NCBI RefSeq assembly: GCF_028330985.1
Contig: NZ_JAQMUE010000054.1
Span: 1 to 62,473, forward strand
Reading direction: 5' to 3'
Length of the DNA stretch: 62,473 nt
Origin: Roseofilum reptotaenium CS-1145
Lineage (GTDB): Bacteria > Cyanobacteriota > Cyanobacteriia > Cyanobacteriales > Desertifilaceae
The position numbers and the translations under genes are program-made. How positions within the stretch are numbered: position 1 is the stretch's first letter; each line of letters begins with the position of its first letter. The notes under the pieces were generated by a model that saw only the letters and a list, made by a program, of their open reading frames with translations, was not told the DNA's origin and ran no database searches. This document shows positions 8,546-17,269 of this stretch, piece by piece.

Positions 8546-8962
8546 CTATTGAGTTCCTGCATCAATACCTAACTCGATATTCGAGCGACACAATTGTTGG
8601 GTGGCTTCATCTGGAATCAAGACTAGCTCTTTTTCTTCAGGATATTCTCGTTTCAGAGCCGAAACTCTCACGGTTCTGGGTAGGGGAGTGATGCGAGCTG
8701 ATTTCATCTGTTCCTCTTCCATTTCATCAAACGCAATCGGCCACTCTGCTGCACCTAAATCAGAAAAGAGATAACGAACAAACTCTGAAGGCTTGCCATT
8801 AGGATAAATGAGATAAAAGCAGGAACGAGAGAGCATTTTAGGAGTCGCCATTTGAGCCATTGCAGATGAGGCTTGTTTGATGTCCGGATTCGGGGGGGCC
8901 TCACATCCGGCCAACAGGAGAGCGCCGACTAAGGTTAGTCCTAAAGTGGTTCTAAAAATCAT
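8546..8962 (-). CDS. Small lipoprotein
   Basis: 138 residues. The N-terminus MIFRTTLGLTLVGALLLAGC is a clear lipoprotein signal with the lipobox LAGC, so the Cys at about residue 20 should be lipidated. The mature part is acidic and mixed, with SCFYLIYPNGKPSEFVRYL and CRSNIELGIDAG. I do not recognise the family. The start is an ATG at 8962, and the gene diverges from the 9040 gene with only about 77 bases between, so a shared promoter region is likely. Confidence 0.75.
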   Translation of the reverse strand: MIFRTTLGLTLVGALLLAGCEAPPNPDIKQASSAMAQMATPKMLSRSCFYLIYPNGKPSEFVRYLFSDLGAAEWPIAFDEMEEEQMKSARITPLPRTVRVSALKREYPEEKELVLIPDEATQQLCRSNIELGIDAGTQ

Positions 8963-9039
8963 TTTGGTTTCTCCCTATCGGGCTTATCTATAATAGTGAA
9001 CAGTTAGGGGCAATTAACGTTTATTTGAGTGAAGCAGAA

Positions 9040-10293
9040 ATGATCAATGGCAATCAGGGATTTGAAACGACGATTAACAAGGTTGTCCGGATGCCTCAAG
9101 AGAGTGAACTGTGCGATCGCGCCCGCATCCTCGGACTGAATGTCGTTAACGTCATGTGGGAAGATACCGCCCGGACTGCGGGTTCTGTCTGGGGGCCCAA
9201 TATTACTGATATGACACTACAAGTGCGCCATGGCAATAATTCCCAGAAGAAAGAACTCTTACCCGTTATTCGCTATCCTAACTTTACCGATAAAACGGGT
9301 GATGTGCCTCTAGAGTATGTCTACCTCAAAGTCGGAAATCAACAGGGAGAAGACCTAGAGGCAATCTCGTTGAAAGAATACCTGAATAATCTCTCTGAAT
9401 ATATTAGTTATCCAGAGAAATATGATCCTGAAAACAAATCCCTGGTAACGGATAAGGATACCCACGTTTTAGTTAGCGCTCAAGCCTGCTTTCTTCCCAT
9501 TCCTCAACAAGGGAAATGCGAGTTTAACCCGGTTCTGTTTAATTATCAATCTCGTAAGGATAGTCCGGCCGTTCTGGCGATTCTAATCACGACAGAAGGC
9601 AGTAGTGCAACTGTACTCGATAATAATAGCGATCGCGCCCAATGGGGACAAAATGTCTATTTCAACAACAACGGTCAAAAGACTTGCCTCACGGGAGAGC
9701 GCCTAAGCGACTACAAAGACCACCAAGCCCAAGAACTTGCCACTCGTCAAGGCATTTCCCTAGAAGAAGCTCGTAGCCAAGTCACCGTTGCCGAAGATGT
9801 GAATAGGGTAATGATTGTGCAAGTTCCCTTAAAACAAAAACAAGATTCTCCCTTCCTGTCTATGGCTGCTGGTAGCTGTGATTTTATGCTAGAGGAGAAG
9901 TGCCGGGGGATAACCTTGGGAGAGAGCGATATGGAAGATGCCGTCATTAGTCATGGAGAGGATGAAGGCGAACATTTAGAACTTGGGGGTTACAAACTCG
10001 AACGAGACCCCAACTATCCCATCCGTATCACCGTACAGTTCTATAAAGCCACCAGCAACGGCATTATTGATGACGAAGATTTAGTCAATATCCATAACTG
10101 CATTGAAAAAGCCTATACCAGTGCCGATTATATCGGTTCTTTAGTCGTTGGAACCCTAGAAAAAGGCCACCTAGGAATGGGTGAAGCGCGTCCCACCCAA
10201 CCTGCACCTTCTACCAAACCGGTTCTTGGGCCTCCGAAAGACTTTTTACAAGTGGTGAATCCTTTTGCTCCCCACGAGAAGCCAAAAACATGA
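9040..10293 (+). CDS. Conserved protein of unknown function
   Basis: 417 residues from the ATG at 9040; a TTG at 9025 in frame is also possible. There is no signal peptide or membrane segment, so it is likely cytosolic. An early motif, ILGLNVVNVMWEDTARTAGS, is followed by a beta-rich middle (EYVYLKVGNQQGEDLEAISL, ACFLPIPQQGKCEFNPVLF). Near the end, YPIRITVQFYKATSNGIIDD leads to a Pro-rich tail. Codon use matches the neighbours. I do not recognise a family or an active site. It ends just before a REP-like repeat. Confidence 0.7.
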   Translation: MINGNQGFETTINKVVRMPQESELCDRARILGLNVVNVMWEDTARTAGSVWGPNITDMTLQVRHGNNSQKKELLPVIRYPNFTDKTGDVPLEYVYLKVGNQQGEDLEAISLKEYLNNLSEYISYPEKYDPENKSLVTDKDTHVLVSAQACFLPIPQQGKCEFNPVLFNYQSRKDSPAVLAILITTEGSSATVLDNNSDRAQWGQNVYFNNNGQKTCLTGERLSDYKDHQAQELATRQGISLEEARSQVTVAEDVNRVMIVQVPLKQKQDSPFLSMAAGSCDFMLEEKCRGITLGESDMEDAVISHGEDEGEHLELGGYKLERDPNYPIRITVQFYKATSNGIIDDEDLVNIHNCIEKAYTSADYIGSLVVGTLEKGHLGMGEARPTQPAPSTKPVLGPPKDFLQVVNPFAPHEKPKT

Positions 10294-10294
10294 C

Positions 10295-10328
10295 TATAGC
10301 CCTTCGCGCTAGGGAATAGGCAATAGGC
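10295..10328. repeat. REP-like hairpin with heptamer tail
   Basis: TATAGCCCTTCGCGCTAGGG followed by AATAGGCAATAGG starts immediately after the stop codon of the unknown 9040 gene. It is the same family as 7037-7062. Another copy lies at 10505-10535, inside the IS4-like remnant. Confidence 0.7.
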
Positions 10329-10464
10329 ATTGGTAACAAGTTAAGGCTGTACACTAGTTGTCAAAAGAGATCGGGCTGGGTATTCTTGACGAGATTGGTA
10401 GGAAGAACAAGAACCGAATTAACCCAGTATGGTATTAGCGCAACAACATTTTCAACATTTGTGA

Positions 10465-10899
10465 ATAGTCGATGCTTCGACTTGAGAAGCCTTGTTTCGG
10501 AAACTTACAGTGCTTCGCGCGGTAATAGGTAATAGGAAAACCATTTTTCACGCTATAATGTCCATTCTTCAAGCTTTTCATCGGAAAGCACTCTCAAGGA
10601 AAATTTCGATTACTGTACCTCATAACATCGAAAAATGCTGTAAGAGCTTAGAAACGACTCCCTTGGGTCAGTTAGGAGGCCGGATTTGTGCTGTGGTCGA
10701 TTTAGACACTCGTTTACCAGTAGACACTTGGTGTTCTCAAAACCCCTACTAACATGAAACTTATTTTACGCAGTCTCTGTTAACCTGAGTTCGAGTTAAG
10801 CAGAATGTTGACAAAGCAGTTCACTGGGCTACGGTGACGGGAGTGTTCAATTTGAGAAATATTCTTCAGTTGGCCAATCACCGTAAAAAGTCGCCATAG
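10465..10899 (+). pseudogene. Remnant of an IS4-family transposase
   Basis: Two blocks in plus-strand frames look like pieces of cyanobacterial IS4-type transposases. Block 1 (10465-10752) reads IVDAST, a TGA, then EALFRKLTVLR; after a REP-like insertion it continues to LGGRICAVVDLDTRLPVDTW. Block 2 (about 10806-10899) reads [19 protein letters not shown] and ends with TAG. Most of the catalytic core between them is gone and several stops interrupt the frame. The end abuts the IS701-like gene with no space. Non-functional. Confidence 0.65.
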
Positions 10900-12144
10900 C
10901 TATCTTTGAGCTGTCTGGTCACCCTGTAAAATTGGCTGAATCAGTAAACGAAGAGTATTCAAGACACTTTTCCACTCACCAGAGTGATGCGACTGTGAGG
11001 CTTCAGAATCATCCATTTGAGCTTTAGAGCTTTCTGCATTCTGCAATGCTAAACTCTTTAATGACAAAAAGGGTTGACTATTCAAGCTAATCATGAGGTA
11101 AGCACTCAGGATCATCTCCCACCATTTTTCAATTTGGACATATTGAGTTAATCGATAATCCGCCCAGCCCAATTCTTGTGTACATTTTCTAAACCCATAT
11201 TCTGACCAGTTGGTCAAACTATAAAGGTTGCTAATGCTCTTTTTCATCTGATTCCTGGTCTCTTGAATATTGGTTATCATCCAAAACGTTGAATTTTCTG
11301 GCAGAGTAGAAATATCTGTAGTTAGTTGCCAATAGGTTTGCGCTCTTCGACGATCAAATATAATCTCTCTAACATACCGTTTTTCTGCTGTTGGATCGCC
11401 AAGAAATCTGGAAAATTTGTACCACTTATTCTCTCTAACTTTTTCATGACTGGGTATTAGGGCTGCCCGATCGCTCCTCATGAACAAAAGATAGCATAAG
11501 TTATAGTCCTCTAATTTGCTCACAAATGTCCCACCTTCTCTAGGACAAATATCCGCCAATACTAATTCAATATTCAAGCCATAATTCCTGAGTTCATCAA
11601 TCATCTGTGAAGCAATTTCAAGCTTACTTCTATATATGTCTCCTTCCTTTAATGTCCCTTGAGGCTTAAAGACTTTACACAGGAGTGGAAAGGTAATATT
11701 TTTGTAGACTCCATAAGCATTGACGGCGACTATCCCTCGATCTATTTTTCCCACACTTCCTAAGTATTGCCTAGCCACATAATCGGTTTTCTTTCCTTTT
11801 TTTTTATCTCCTATTTCATCAATGATTACCGTGATTTTATCGTCTTTTAATGCTTCTCGAGTTTTTCTTAATCTGAGGTTTCTTAATTCTCCGACAGACC
11901 AAGGAGAATTGGCTATAAAATGGTGTAATGATTGAGGGGAATTGATGCCAACTGCTTTGGCGATTTCTGGAAAGGATTTTTTCTTAATGGGTGAGATAAT
12001 TCCTATATGCAAGTATTTAAAATATTCATAACTTCTCACTTCACCAAAAATCTCTTTATAACTTTCACAATATTGATCTACTACAGCAGCTGTTTTTTCT
12101 GGCGATCGCGGCAAATGTTTTAAGATCTGTAACTCTACATCCAT
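10900..12144 (-). CDS. IS701-family transposase, C-terminus replaced
   Basis: 414 residues with the DDE core of IS701 transposases. IDEIGDKKKGKKTDYVARQY holds the first Asp, ELVLADICPRE the second, and SEYGFRKCTQELGWADYRL the terminal Glu region. The core seems intact. IS701 proteins usually continue well past LRLLIQP. Here the frame leaves the family at ILQGDQTAQR and stops exactly next to the IS4 remnant, so the tail was probably lost when two elements recombined. I could not identify convincing terminal inverted repeats or a target duplication, so the element is likely immobile. Confidence 0.8.
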   Translation of the reverse strand: MDVELQILKHLPRSPEKTAAVVDQYCESYKEIFGEVRSYEYFKYLHIGIISPIKKKSFPEIAKAVGINSPQSLHHFIANSPWSVGELRNLRLRKTREALKDDKITVIIDEIGDKKKGKKTDYVARQYLGSVGKIDRGIVAVNAYGVYKNITFPLLCKVFKPQGTLKEGDIYRSKLEIASQMIDELRNYGLNIELVLADICPREGGTFVSKLEDYNLCYLLFMRSDRAALIPSHEKVRENKWYKFSRFLGDPTAEKRYVREIIFDRRRAQTYWQLTTDISTLPENSTFWMITNIQETRNQMKKSISNLYSLTNWSEYGFRKCTQELGWADYRLTQYVQIEKWWEMILSAYLMISLNSQPFLSLKSLALQNAESSKAQMDDSEASQSHHSGEWKSVLNTLRLLIQPILQGDQTAQR

Positions 12145-12329
12145 TGCGCTGTCTCCTTTCCAGCCATTGATACTCTACATTATTCTATCTTAATTCCCAA
12201 AGAGTGACAGAAGAGGGATAGAAGCAAAAGCGTACAACCGAATAGAGAAGGCTATTAATGTCCTAGGAGAGTACTATACAATGGGGTCTATTCTTATATC
12301 GTGTCAGGGAGTTCAACTCAAGTTCCCCC

Positions 12330-13991
12330 ATGTCTGAAGTGCCCAAATCAAAGTCTTCTGGTCTGAGACTGGTTATTTTTGCGGCGATCGCCTTTTTCCT
12401 CTTTAGCCTCACCCTGACCTTGCACCGCCATTATACTTTTTATTCCACCTACAATCAGGGATTATTCAATCAGATGTTCTGGAATAGTCTCCATGGGCGT
12501 TTTTTTAATACTTCTCTGGGTTCCGTACTATCGGCGGAAATCATCTATGAAGGCGAGATTCCCACCGTCACTCACAATCACTTAGGACAGAACTTTACAC
12601 CGGCAATGCTACTTGGGTTGCCTCTCTATGCTCTCTTCCCCCATGGCGTGATATTGATTGTCATTCAAGTTATCTTAGTTACGGCTGCGGGCTTGGTGCT
12701 GTATATCTTAGCCAGAGAGTATCTAAACCCCCCAGTTGCTGCCATGATTGCCTGTAGCTTTTATAGTGCCACGGCTGTACTTGGGCCAACTTTAGCGGAT
12801 TTTCACACGATTAGTCAATTTCCTCTCTTAGTTTTTAGTGCCTTACTTGCCTTAGAAAAACGTTGGTGGTGGCTCTTTGCACCTCTCATTCTGTGGATAT
12901 TAGGTGTGCGCGAAGATTCAGGATTTATTATTTTTGGTATCGGCGTGTATTTAATCCTTAGTAAACGCTATAGCCGGTTAGGAATTGGGTTATGTACATT
13001 GAGTTTTGCCTATATTTTAATCGTCACGAATACCCTTATGCCCCAATTTTCTGCCGATGTGGATCAGCGATTTCTGATGGATAAATTTGGGCAATATTTG
13101 AAAACAGATGAAGTCTCCGCAGTTCAAGTACTGTGGGAATTAATTAAACATCCAGGAAAACCCCTAACCTATTTAGTTCATCAGGTCTTACCTTTAGCAT
13201 TTATTCCGATGGTTTCTCTGGCAGCTTGGTGTATTTCCGGTTTCCCTTTACTGCTCGTACTTCTAGGTCAGGGATTATCGAGGTTAGCGATTACTGCACC
13301 CTATGCCATGGTGGGAGTTCCTGGTTTGTTTTATGGGGTAATTCTCTGGTGGTCTGGCCAAGATTTTCATCATTTTACTCGCAATCCCCATACACTTTAT
13401 TCTCGGCAGTTAACACCCCGATTTCAGAAGATTTGGTCAGGATTTATGATCCTCTCTATTTTGCTGACGATTATGGCAAATCCGAGTCACGCCTTTTATT
13501 TTCTGGTTCCTGAGTCGGTTAATCCCTGGATTTTTGTTTCTTTACCGGAACAATGGAAACATGCCGGTACAATTGAGTCCATCATTGATCAAATTCCACC
13601 AGATGGGAGTGTGTCGGCAACCCAAGAAATTATTCCCCATCTTTCTGGAAGACCGGAGATTATTCGCCTGCCGGGAATTGAGTTAAGAAATGAACAGGAA
13701 GATCGCTTGCAAGTGGAGTATTTAGTAGCTGATCTGTGGCGCTTGCAACGCTATCAATCCGCTTTTACCCAAGAGCGCCACTTGCTTTACTATAATGTAG
13801 TCCTGATTGATGCGCTATTGCAACAGCGCAGTTATGGGATTCTGGAGTTTGAGGATGGAGTTGTTTTCTTGCGCCAAAATGTAGCGAACGATCCAGAGGC
13901 GATCGCCGCTTGGTTAGCCTATCGACAAATGCTCAATCCCCTGATCCAAAATATCCACCAAGAACTCAATCCCACCTCCCCAGTGTCTTAA
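12330..13991 (+). CDS. DUF2079 family integral membrane protein
   Basis: 553 residues. The N-terminal transmembrane helix is followed by FYSTYNQGLFNQMFWNSLHG, the hallmark of DUF2079 (Pfam), with PTVTHNHLGQNFTPAMLLGLP after it. About ten hydrophobic segments extend to residue 390, then a soluble C-terminal domain containing WKHAGTIESIIDQIPPDGSV. DUF2079 proteins resemble the glycosyltransferase-C superfamily in fold, but no activity is established. The start is an ATG at 12330. The next gene begins 22 bases after its stop, so they may be co-transcribed. Confidence 0.8.
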   Translation: MSEVPKSKSSGLRLVIFAAIAFFLFSLTLTLHRHYTFYSTYNQGLFNQMFWNSLHGRFFNTSLGSVLSAEIIYEGEIPTVTHNHLGQNFTPAMLLGLPLYALFPHGVILIVIQVILVTAAGLVLYILAREYLNPPVAAMIACSFYSATAVLGPTLADFHTISQFPLLVFSALLALEKRWWWLFAPLILWILGVREDSGFIIFGIGVYLILSKRYSRLGIGLCTLSFAYILIVTNTLMPQFSADVDQRFLMDKFGQYLKTDEVSAVQVLWELIKHPGKPLTYLVHQVLPLAFIPMVSLAAWCISGFPLLLVLLGQGLSRLAITAPYAMVGVPGLFYGVILWWSGQDFHHFTRNPHTLYSRQLTPRFQKIWSGFMILSILLTIMANPSHAFYFLVPESVNPWIFVSLPEQWKHAGTIESIIDQIPPDGSVSATQEIIPHLSGRPEIIRLPGIELRNEQEDRLQVEYLVADLWRLQRYQSAFTQERHLLYYNVVLIDALLQQRSYGILEFEDGVVFLRQNVANDPEAIAAWLAYRQMLNPLIQNIHQELNPTSPVS

Positions 13992-14013
13992 GCCTACCCA
14001 TTACCCGTTACCC

Positions 14014-15309
14014 ATGTCCCAAAAAATTGCCCTTATTGCCCACGATCGCAAAAAAGACGATATCGTTAACTTTGCCCAGAAACATACTAAGTTGCTCTCT
14101 TGCTATCCCCTGATTGCCACCGGGACTACCGGGGAGCGCATCGCCTCTGCCACCGGATTAACCGTAGAATGCATGTTATCTGGGCCTATGGGAGGGGATG
14201 CGCAAATTGCCGCCCAAGTCGCTACAGGTCAAGTGAGAGCGCTTATTTTCCTCATTGATCCCCTCTACGCCCAACCCCACGAACCTGATATTAATGCTCT
14301 GTTGCGGATTTGTGAAGTGCATGATGTGGCATTGGCGACGAACGTATCGACCGCAGAAGCGATCGTTACCAGTCTGCGGCGCACTCGTAGGGCACATTTA
14401 ATCTTTAATCCCGTTTCCGGTCAAGGAAACTCCCACCAAGACCTATTATTGATTCGGCAGTTGTTGGAACCGTATTTCCAACTGACGGTATCCATGACTA
14501 CACCGGATGAGGGGCCGGAAGTCCTCGCCAAAGCGGCGATCGCCCAAGAAGCCGATCTGATCCTCGCTTCTGGCGGTGATGGCACAGTATCCGCCGTTGC
14601 TGGAGCTTTAATTAGTACAGGAATTCCCCTAGGTGTGATTCCCAGAGGAACCGCTAACGCCTTTGCCAACGCCCTCGACATTATTTCTCTTTCCAGCTTA
14701 ACCCCCATTCGCACCGCTTGTGATGTCATCATTACCGGAATGACTCGCGTCGTGGATGTGGGATTATGCAATGGTCAACCCATGATTCTCTTAGCCGGTA
14801 TCGGTTATGAAGCTGGAGCCATTGAAAAAGCCGATCGCGAAGCCAAAACTCGTTGGGGTCCCCTAGCCTATATCATTGCAGGGTGGAAGCAAGTTCGAGA
14901 ACACGAACTCTTCGAGGTGGAAATGGAAGTTGATGGCGTGCTGAAAACCTTTCAAGCAGGAGCCATTACCATTGCCAACGCGGCTCCCCCAACCTCTGTC
15001 ATGGCTCAAGGTATGGGTCAAGTCCTGCCCAATGATGGCTTATTGGAAGTAGTCATTATTACGGCTGAGACCAAACTGGCCACCGTGGATGCCATGATTG
15101 ATTTATTTGGTTCTGGACTGACCAAAACTCCCATTCAACGGGAAGATACCCTAGGAGTACGCACGCGCAAAGTTAAAGTCGCTACTCATCCTCCTCAAAA
15201 AGTCGTCTTAGATGGAGAAATTATTGGCACAACCCCTATTGAAGTCGAATGTATTCCTCAAAGCTTAACGGTACTTGCACCGCCACCCAATCAAAGAATC
15301 AATGATTAA
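14014..15309 (+). CDS. mgsA: Methylglyoxal synthase fused to a lipid (diacylglycerol) kinase
   Basis: 431 residues with two domains. Residues 1-115 match methylglyoxal synthase, which converts dihydroxyacetone phosphate to methylglyoxal and phosphate. IALIAHDRKKDD (H10), SGPMGGDAQ (D61), LIDPL (D81) and PHEPD (H88, D91) reproduce the spacing of the E. coli active-site residues. Residues 125-425 are a YegS/BmrU-type lipid kinase with NPVSGQG, the nucleotide-binding GGDGT (186-190) and PRGTANAFA. The joining links triose-phosphate overflow with phospholipid metabolism, although a functional link is inference. The symbol refers to the N-terminal domain only. The start is an ATG at 14014. Confidence 0.85.
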   Translation: MSQKIALIAHDRKKDDIVNFAQKHTKLLSCYPLIATGTTGERIASATGLTVECMLSGPMGGDAQIAAQVATGQVRALIFLIDPLYAQPHEPDINALLRICEVHDVALATNVSTAEAIVTSLRRTRRAHLIFNPVSGQGNSHQDLLLIRQLLEPYFQLTVSMTTPDEGPEVLAKAAIAQEADLILASGGDGTVSAVAGALISTGIPLGVIPRGTANAFANALDIISLSSLTPIRTACDVIITGMTRVVDVGLCNGQPMILLAGIGYEAGAIEKADREAKTRWGPLAYIIAGWKQVREHELFEVEMEVDGVLKTFQAGAITIANAAPPTSVMAQGMGQVLPNDGLLEVVIITAETKLATVDAMIDLFGSGLTKTPIQREDTLGVRTRKVKVATHPPQKVVLDGEIIGTTPIEVECIPQSLTVLAPPPNQRIND

Positions 15310-15414
15310 CCCATTGAAGACGTATGTTAACCGCTTCATAGCCACTCATCATTGCCAAGAAAGAGAACCCAAGTTACAACAGCCATAATAAGGCATCAGA
15401 GGGAAGAGCAGGCG

Positions 15415-17262
15415 ATGAAGATTTTATTGGTCGAAGATGATGAAGCCCTAGCTGAATTGTTAAAAAATGAACTTACTGCTCACCATTACTTGGTGGATGT
15501 GGCTTTTGAAGGGAACTTAGGATGGCAGCTTGCTGAAGGCATTATCTACGATTTAATTTTACTGGATGTGGGATTGCCTCAGTTAAATGGTATTGAATTT
15601 TGCCAGAAACGACGCAAAAAAGGCGATCGCACCCCCATTCTATTAATGACTGCTCAAGACTCTAGCAACCAAAAGGTGACAGGTTTAGATGCAGGCGCTG
15701 ATGATTACCTGACTAAACCGTTTGACTTACCGGAACTTCTGGCTCGAATTCGCGCTCTGTTGCGCCGGGGAAATAATACTCGACTCCCCATTCTCACCTG
15801 GGGTAAGTTACGTCTCGATCCCGGTAAATGCCAAGTGATGTATGGGCAAAATCAACTCAAACTGACAGCGAAGGAATATGAATTGCTGGAACTCTTTTTG
15901 CGTCATCCGGAACGTATTTTTAGTCAAAGTGCAATCCTCGATCATTTGTGGTGTTTTGATGACCCCCCGTCCGAAAATGCGGTACGCACCCATATCAAAA
16001 GTTTACGCCAAAAACTTAAAAAAGCGGGTACTGCGAACGATTTAATTGAGACGGTATATGGTTTAGGTTATCGCCTCAAGGCTAGAAATCAAGAGTCCTC
16101 TGCCACCCAAAACTCGGGCATTCCTCCCGCTTTTCTCCCTATTTGGGAGCGGTATCAGCATCAATATTGCGATCGCCTCAAAGTCATCCAAACAACCCTA
16201 GATCATATACCCACTGGTTTCCTCAATCCGGATTCCTTACATGATGCCATTCGAGAATCCCATACCCTGGCAGGTTCCTTGGGTAGCTTTGGTCTCACTC
16301 GGCTCTCCGAAGTAGCCCGGCAAATCGAGCATACCCTGAAAACCGCTCAAGATCGAACAATGCTCCGAGAAACCATAGCGCCTCAAATTGAGGAATTACA
16401 TCAAGGTCTCACCCAGAATAGCCCAGAAAAACCGACCTCTCCCCCACCAGAGATTCCCTTACCCCATATTCTGACGATCGAACCCGATCCCATTTTTGCC
16501 CAAGCTCTTAAAGAACAAGCAATACGCGCTCACTTCAATCTGAAAATGGTGTCTACCCTATCAGAGGGGAAAGAGCAAATGCAGCAACAGCGACCGGATC
16601 TGATTTTACTGGAGTTATCCCTACCGCAAACTTCCCGCACTCAAGTTTTAGAATGGATTACGTCCCTTTCTAGCGCTCAACCTCCCATTCCGGTGGTGGT
16701 TGTGACCGAGCAAAATACCCTAAACGATCGCGTGGCGGTAGCTAGAGCAGGAGGTGAAGGGTTTCTACAAAAACCCATTCTGGCACAGGAGGCGATCGCT
16801 TCGGTGCGTCCCTTTTTAAAAGGAGATCAAACCCAATCGCCCCAACTGCTCATTGTCGATGATGACTGCCAACTGTTGGCTTATTTGGAAGAAATCCTCA
16901 CACCTTGGGGTTTTGAGATTACTTCTCTTGACCATCCCCAAGCCTTTTGGCACATCCTACAACAGATCCAACCTGATTTAGTGCTGCTGGATATTGAAAT
17001 GCCTGAAGTGACGGGAATTGAACTGTGTCAAGTGCTGCGGAATGACCCTCAATGGATGGCGCTTCCGGTGTTGTTTCTATCGAGTCATCAAGATTCCGAA
17101 ACCATTCAACAGGTCTTTCTTGCAGGAGCGGATGATTATATCCAAAAACCGATTGTAGAACCCGAGTTAATTGCTCGCATTCTCAATCGGTTAGAGCGCC
17201 GAAAAGTAGGGTCGAAAGGCCGTTCACCTCTACAGGTTCAGCGATATTTGCACAGCAGCTAA
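15415..17262 (+). CDS. Multidomain response regulator: REC-wHTH-HPt-REC-REC
   Basis: 615 residues from the ATG at 15415, which has GGAAG upstream; an earlier in-frame TTG adds only unlikely sequence. REC1 (1-120) has DLILLDVGLP with acceptor D51. An OmpR-type winged helix (about 125-222) includes LTAKEYELLELFLRHP and the C-terminal ETVYGLGYRL. An HPt domain around SHTLAGSLGSFG carries H283. REC2 (about 350-465) has Glu400 at the acceptor position (LILLELSLP), so it is probably not phosphorylated. REC3 (about 480-600) has D526. One protein therefore holds receiver, phosphotransfer and DNA-binding parts. The large kinase gene starts 7 bases downstream. Confidence 0.9.
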   Translation: MKILLVEDDEALAELLKNELTAHHYLVDVAFEGNLGWQLAEGIIYDLILLDVGLPQLNGIEFCQKRRKKGDRTPILLMTAQDSSNQKVTGLDAGADDYLTKPFDLPELLARIRALLRRGNNTRLPILTWGKLRLDPGKCQVMYGQNQLKLTAKEYELLELFLRHPERIFSQSAILDHLWCFDDPPSENAVRTHIKSLRQKLKKAGTANDLIETVYGLGYRLKARNQESSATQNSGIPPAFLPIWERYQHQYCDRLKVIQTTLDHIPTGFLNPDSLHDAIRESHTLAGSLGSFGLTRLSEVARQIEHTLKTAQDRTMLRETIAPQIEELHQGLTQNSPEKPTSPPPEIPLPHILTIEPDPIFAQALKEQAIRAHFNLKMVSTLSEGKEQMQQQRPDLILLELSLPQTSRTQVLEWITSLSSAQPPIPVVVVTEQNTLNDRVAVARAGGEGFLQKPILAQEAIASVRPFLKGDQTQSPQLLIVDDDCQLLAYLEEILTPWGFEITSLDHPQAFWHILQQIQPDLVLLDIEMPEVTGIELCQVLRNDPQWMALPVLFLSSHQDSETIQQVFLAGADDYIQKPIVEPELIARILNRLERRKVGSKGRSPLQVQRYLHSS

Positions 17263-17269
17263 CCCACCC

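Noticed and set aside
10750-12330. Terminal inverted repeats and target duplication of the IS701-like element
   Set aside because: I compared both flanks by eye and found no convincing pair; the left end seems to be lost at the IS4 junction.
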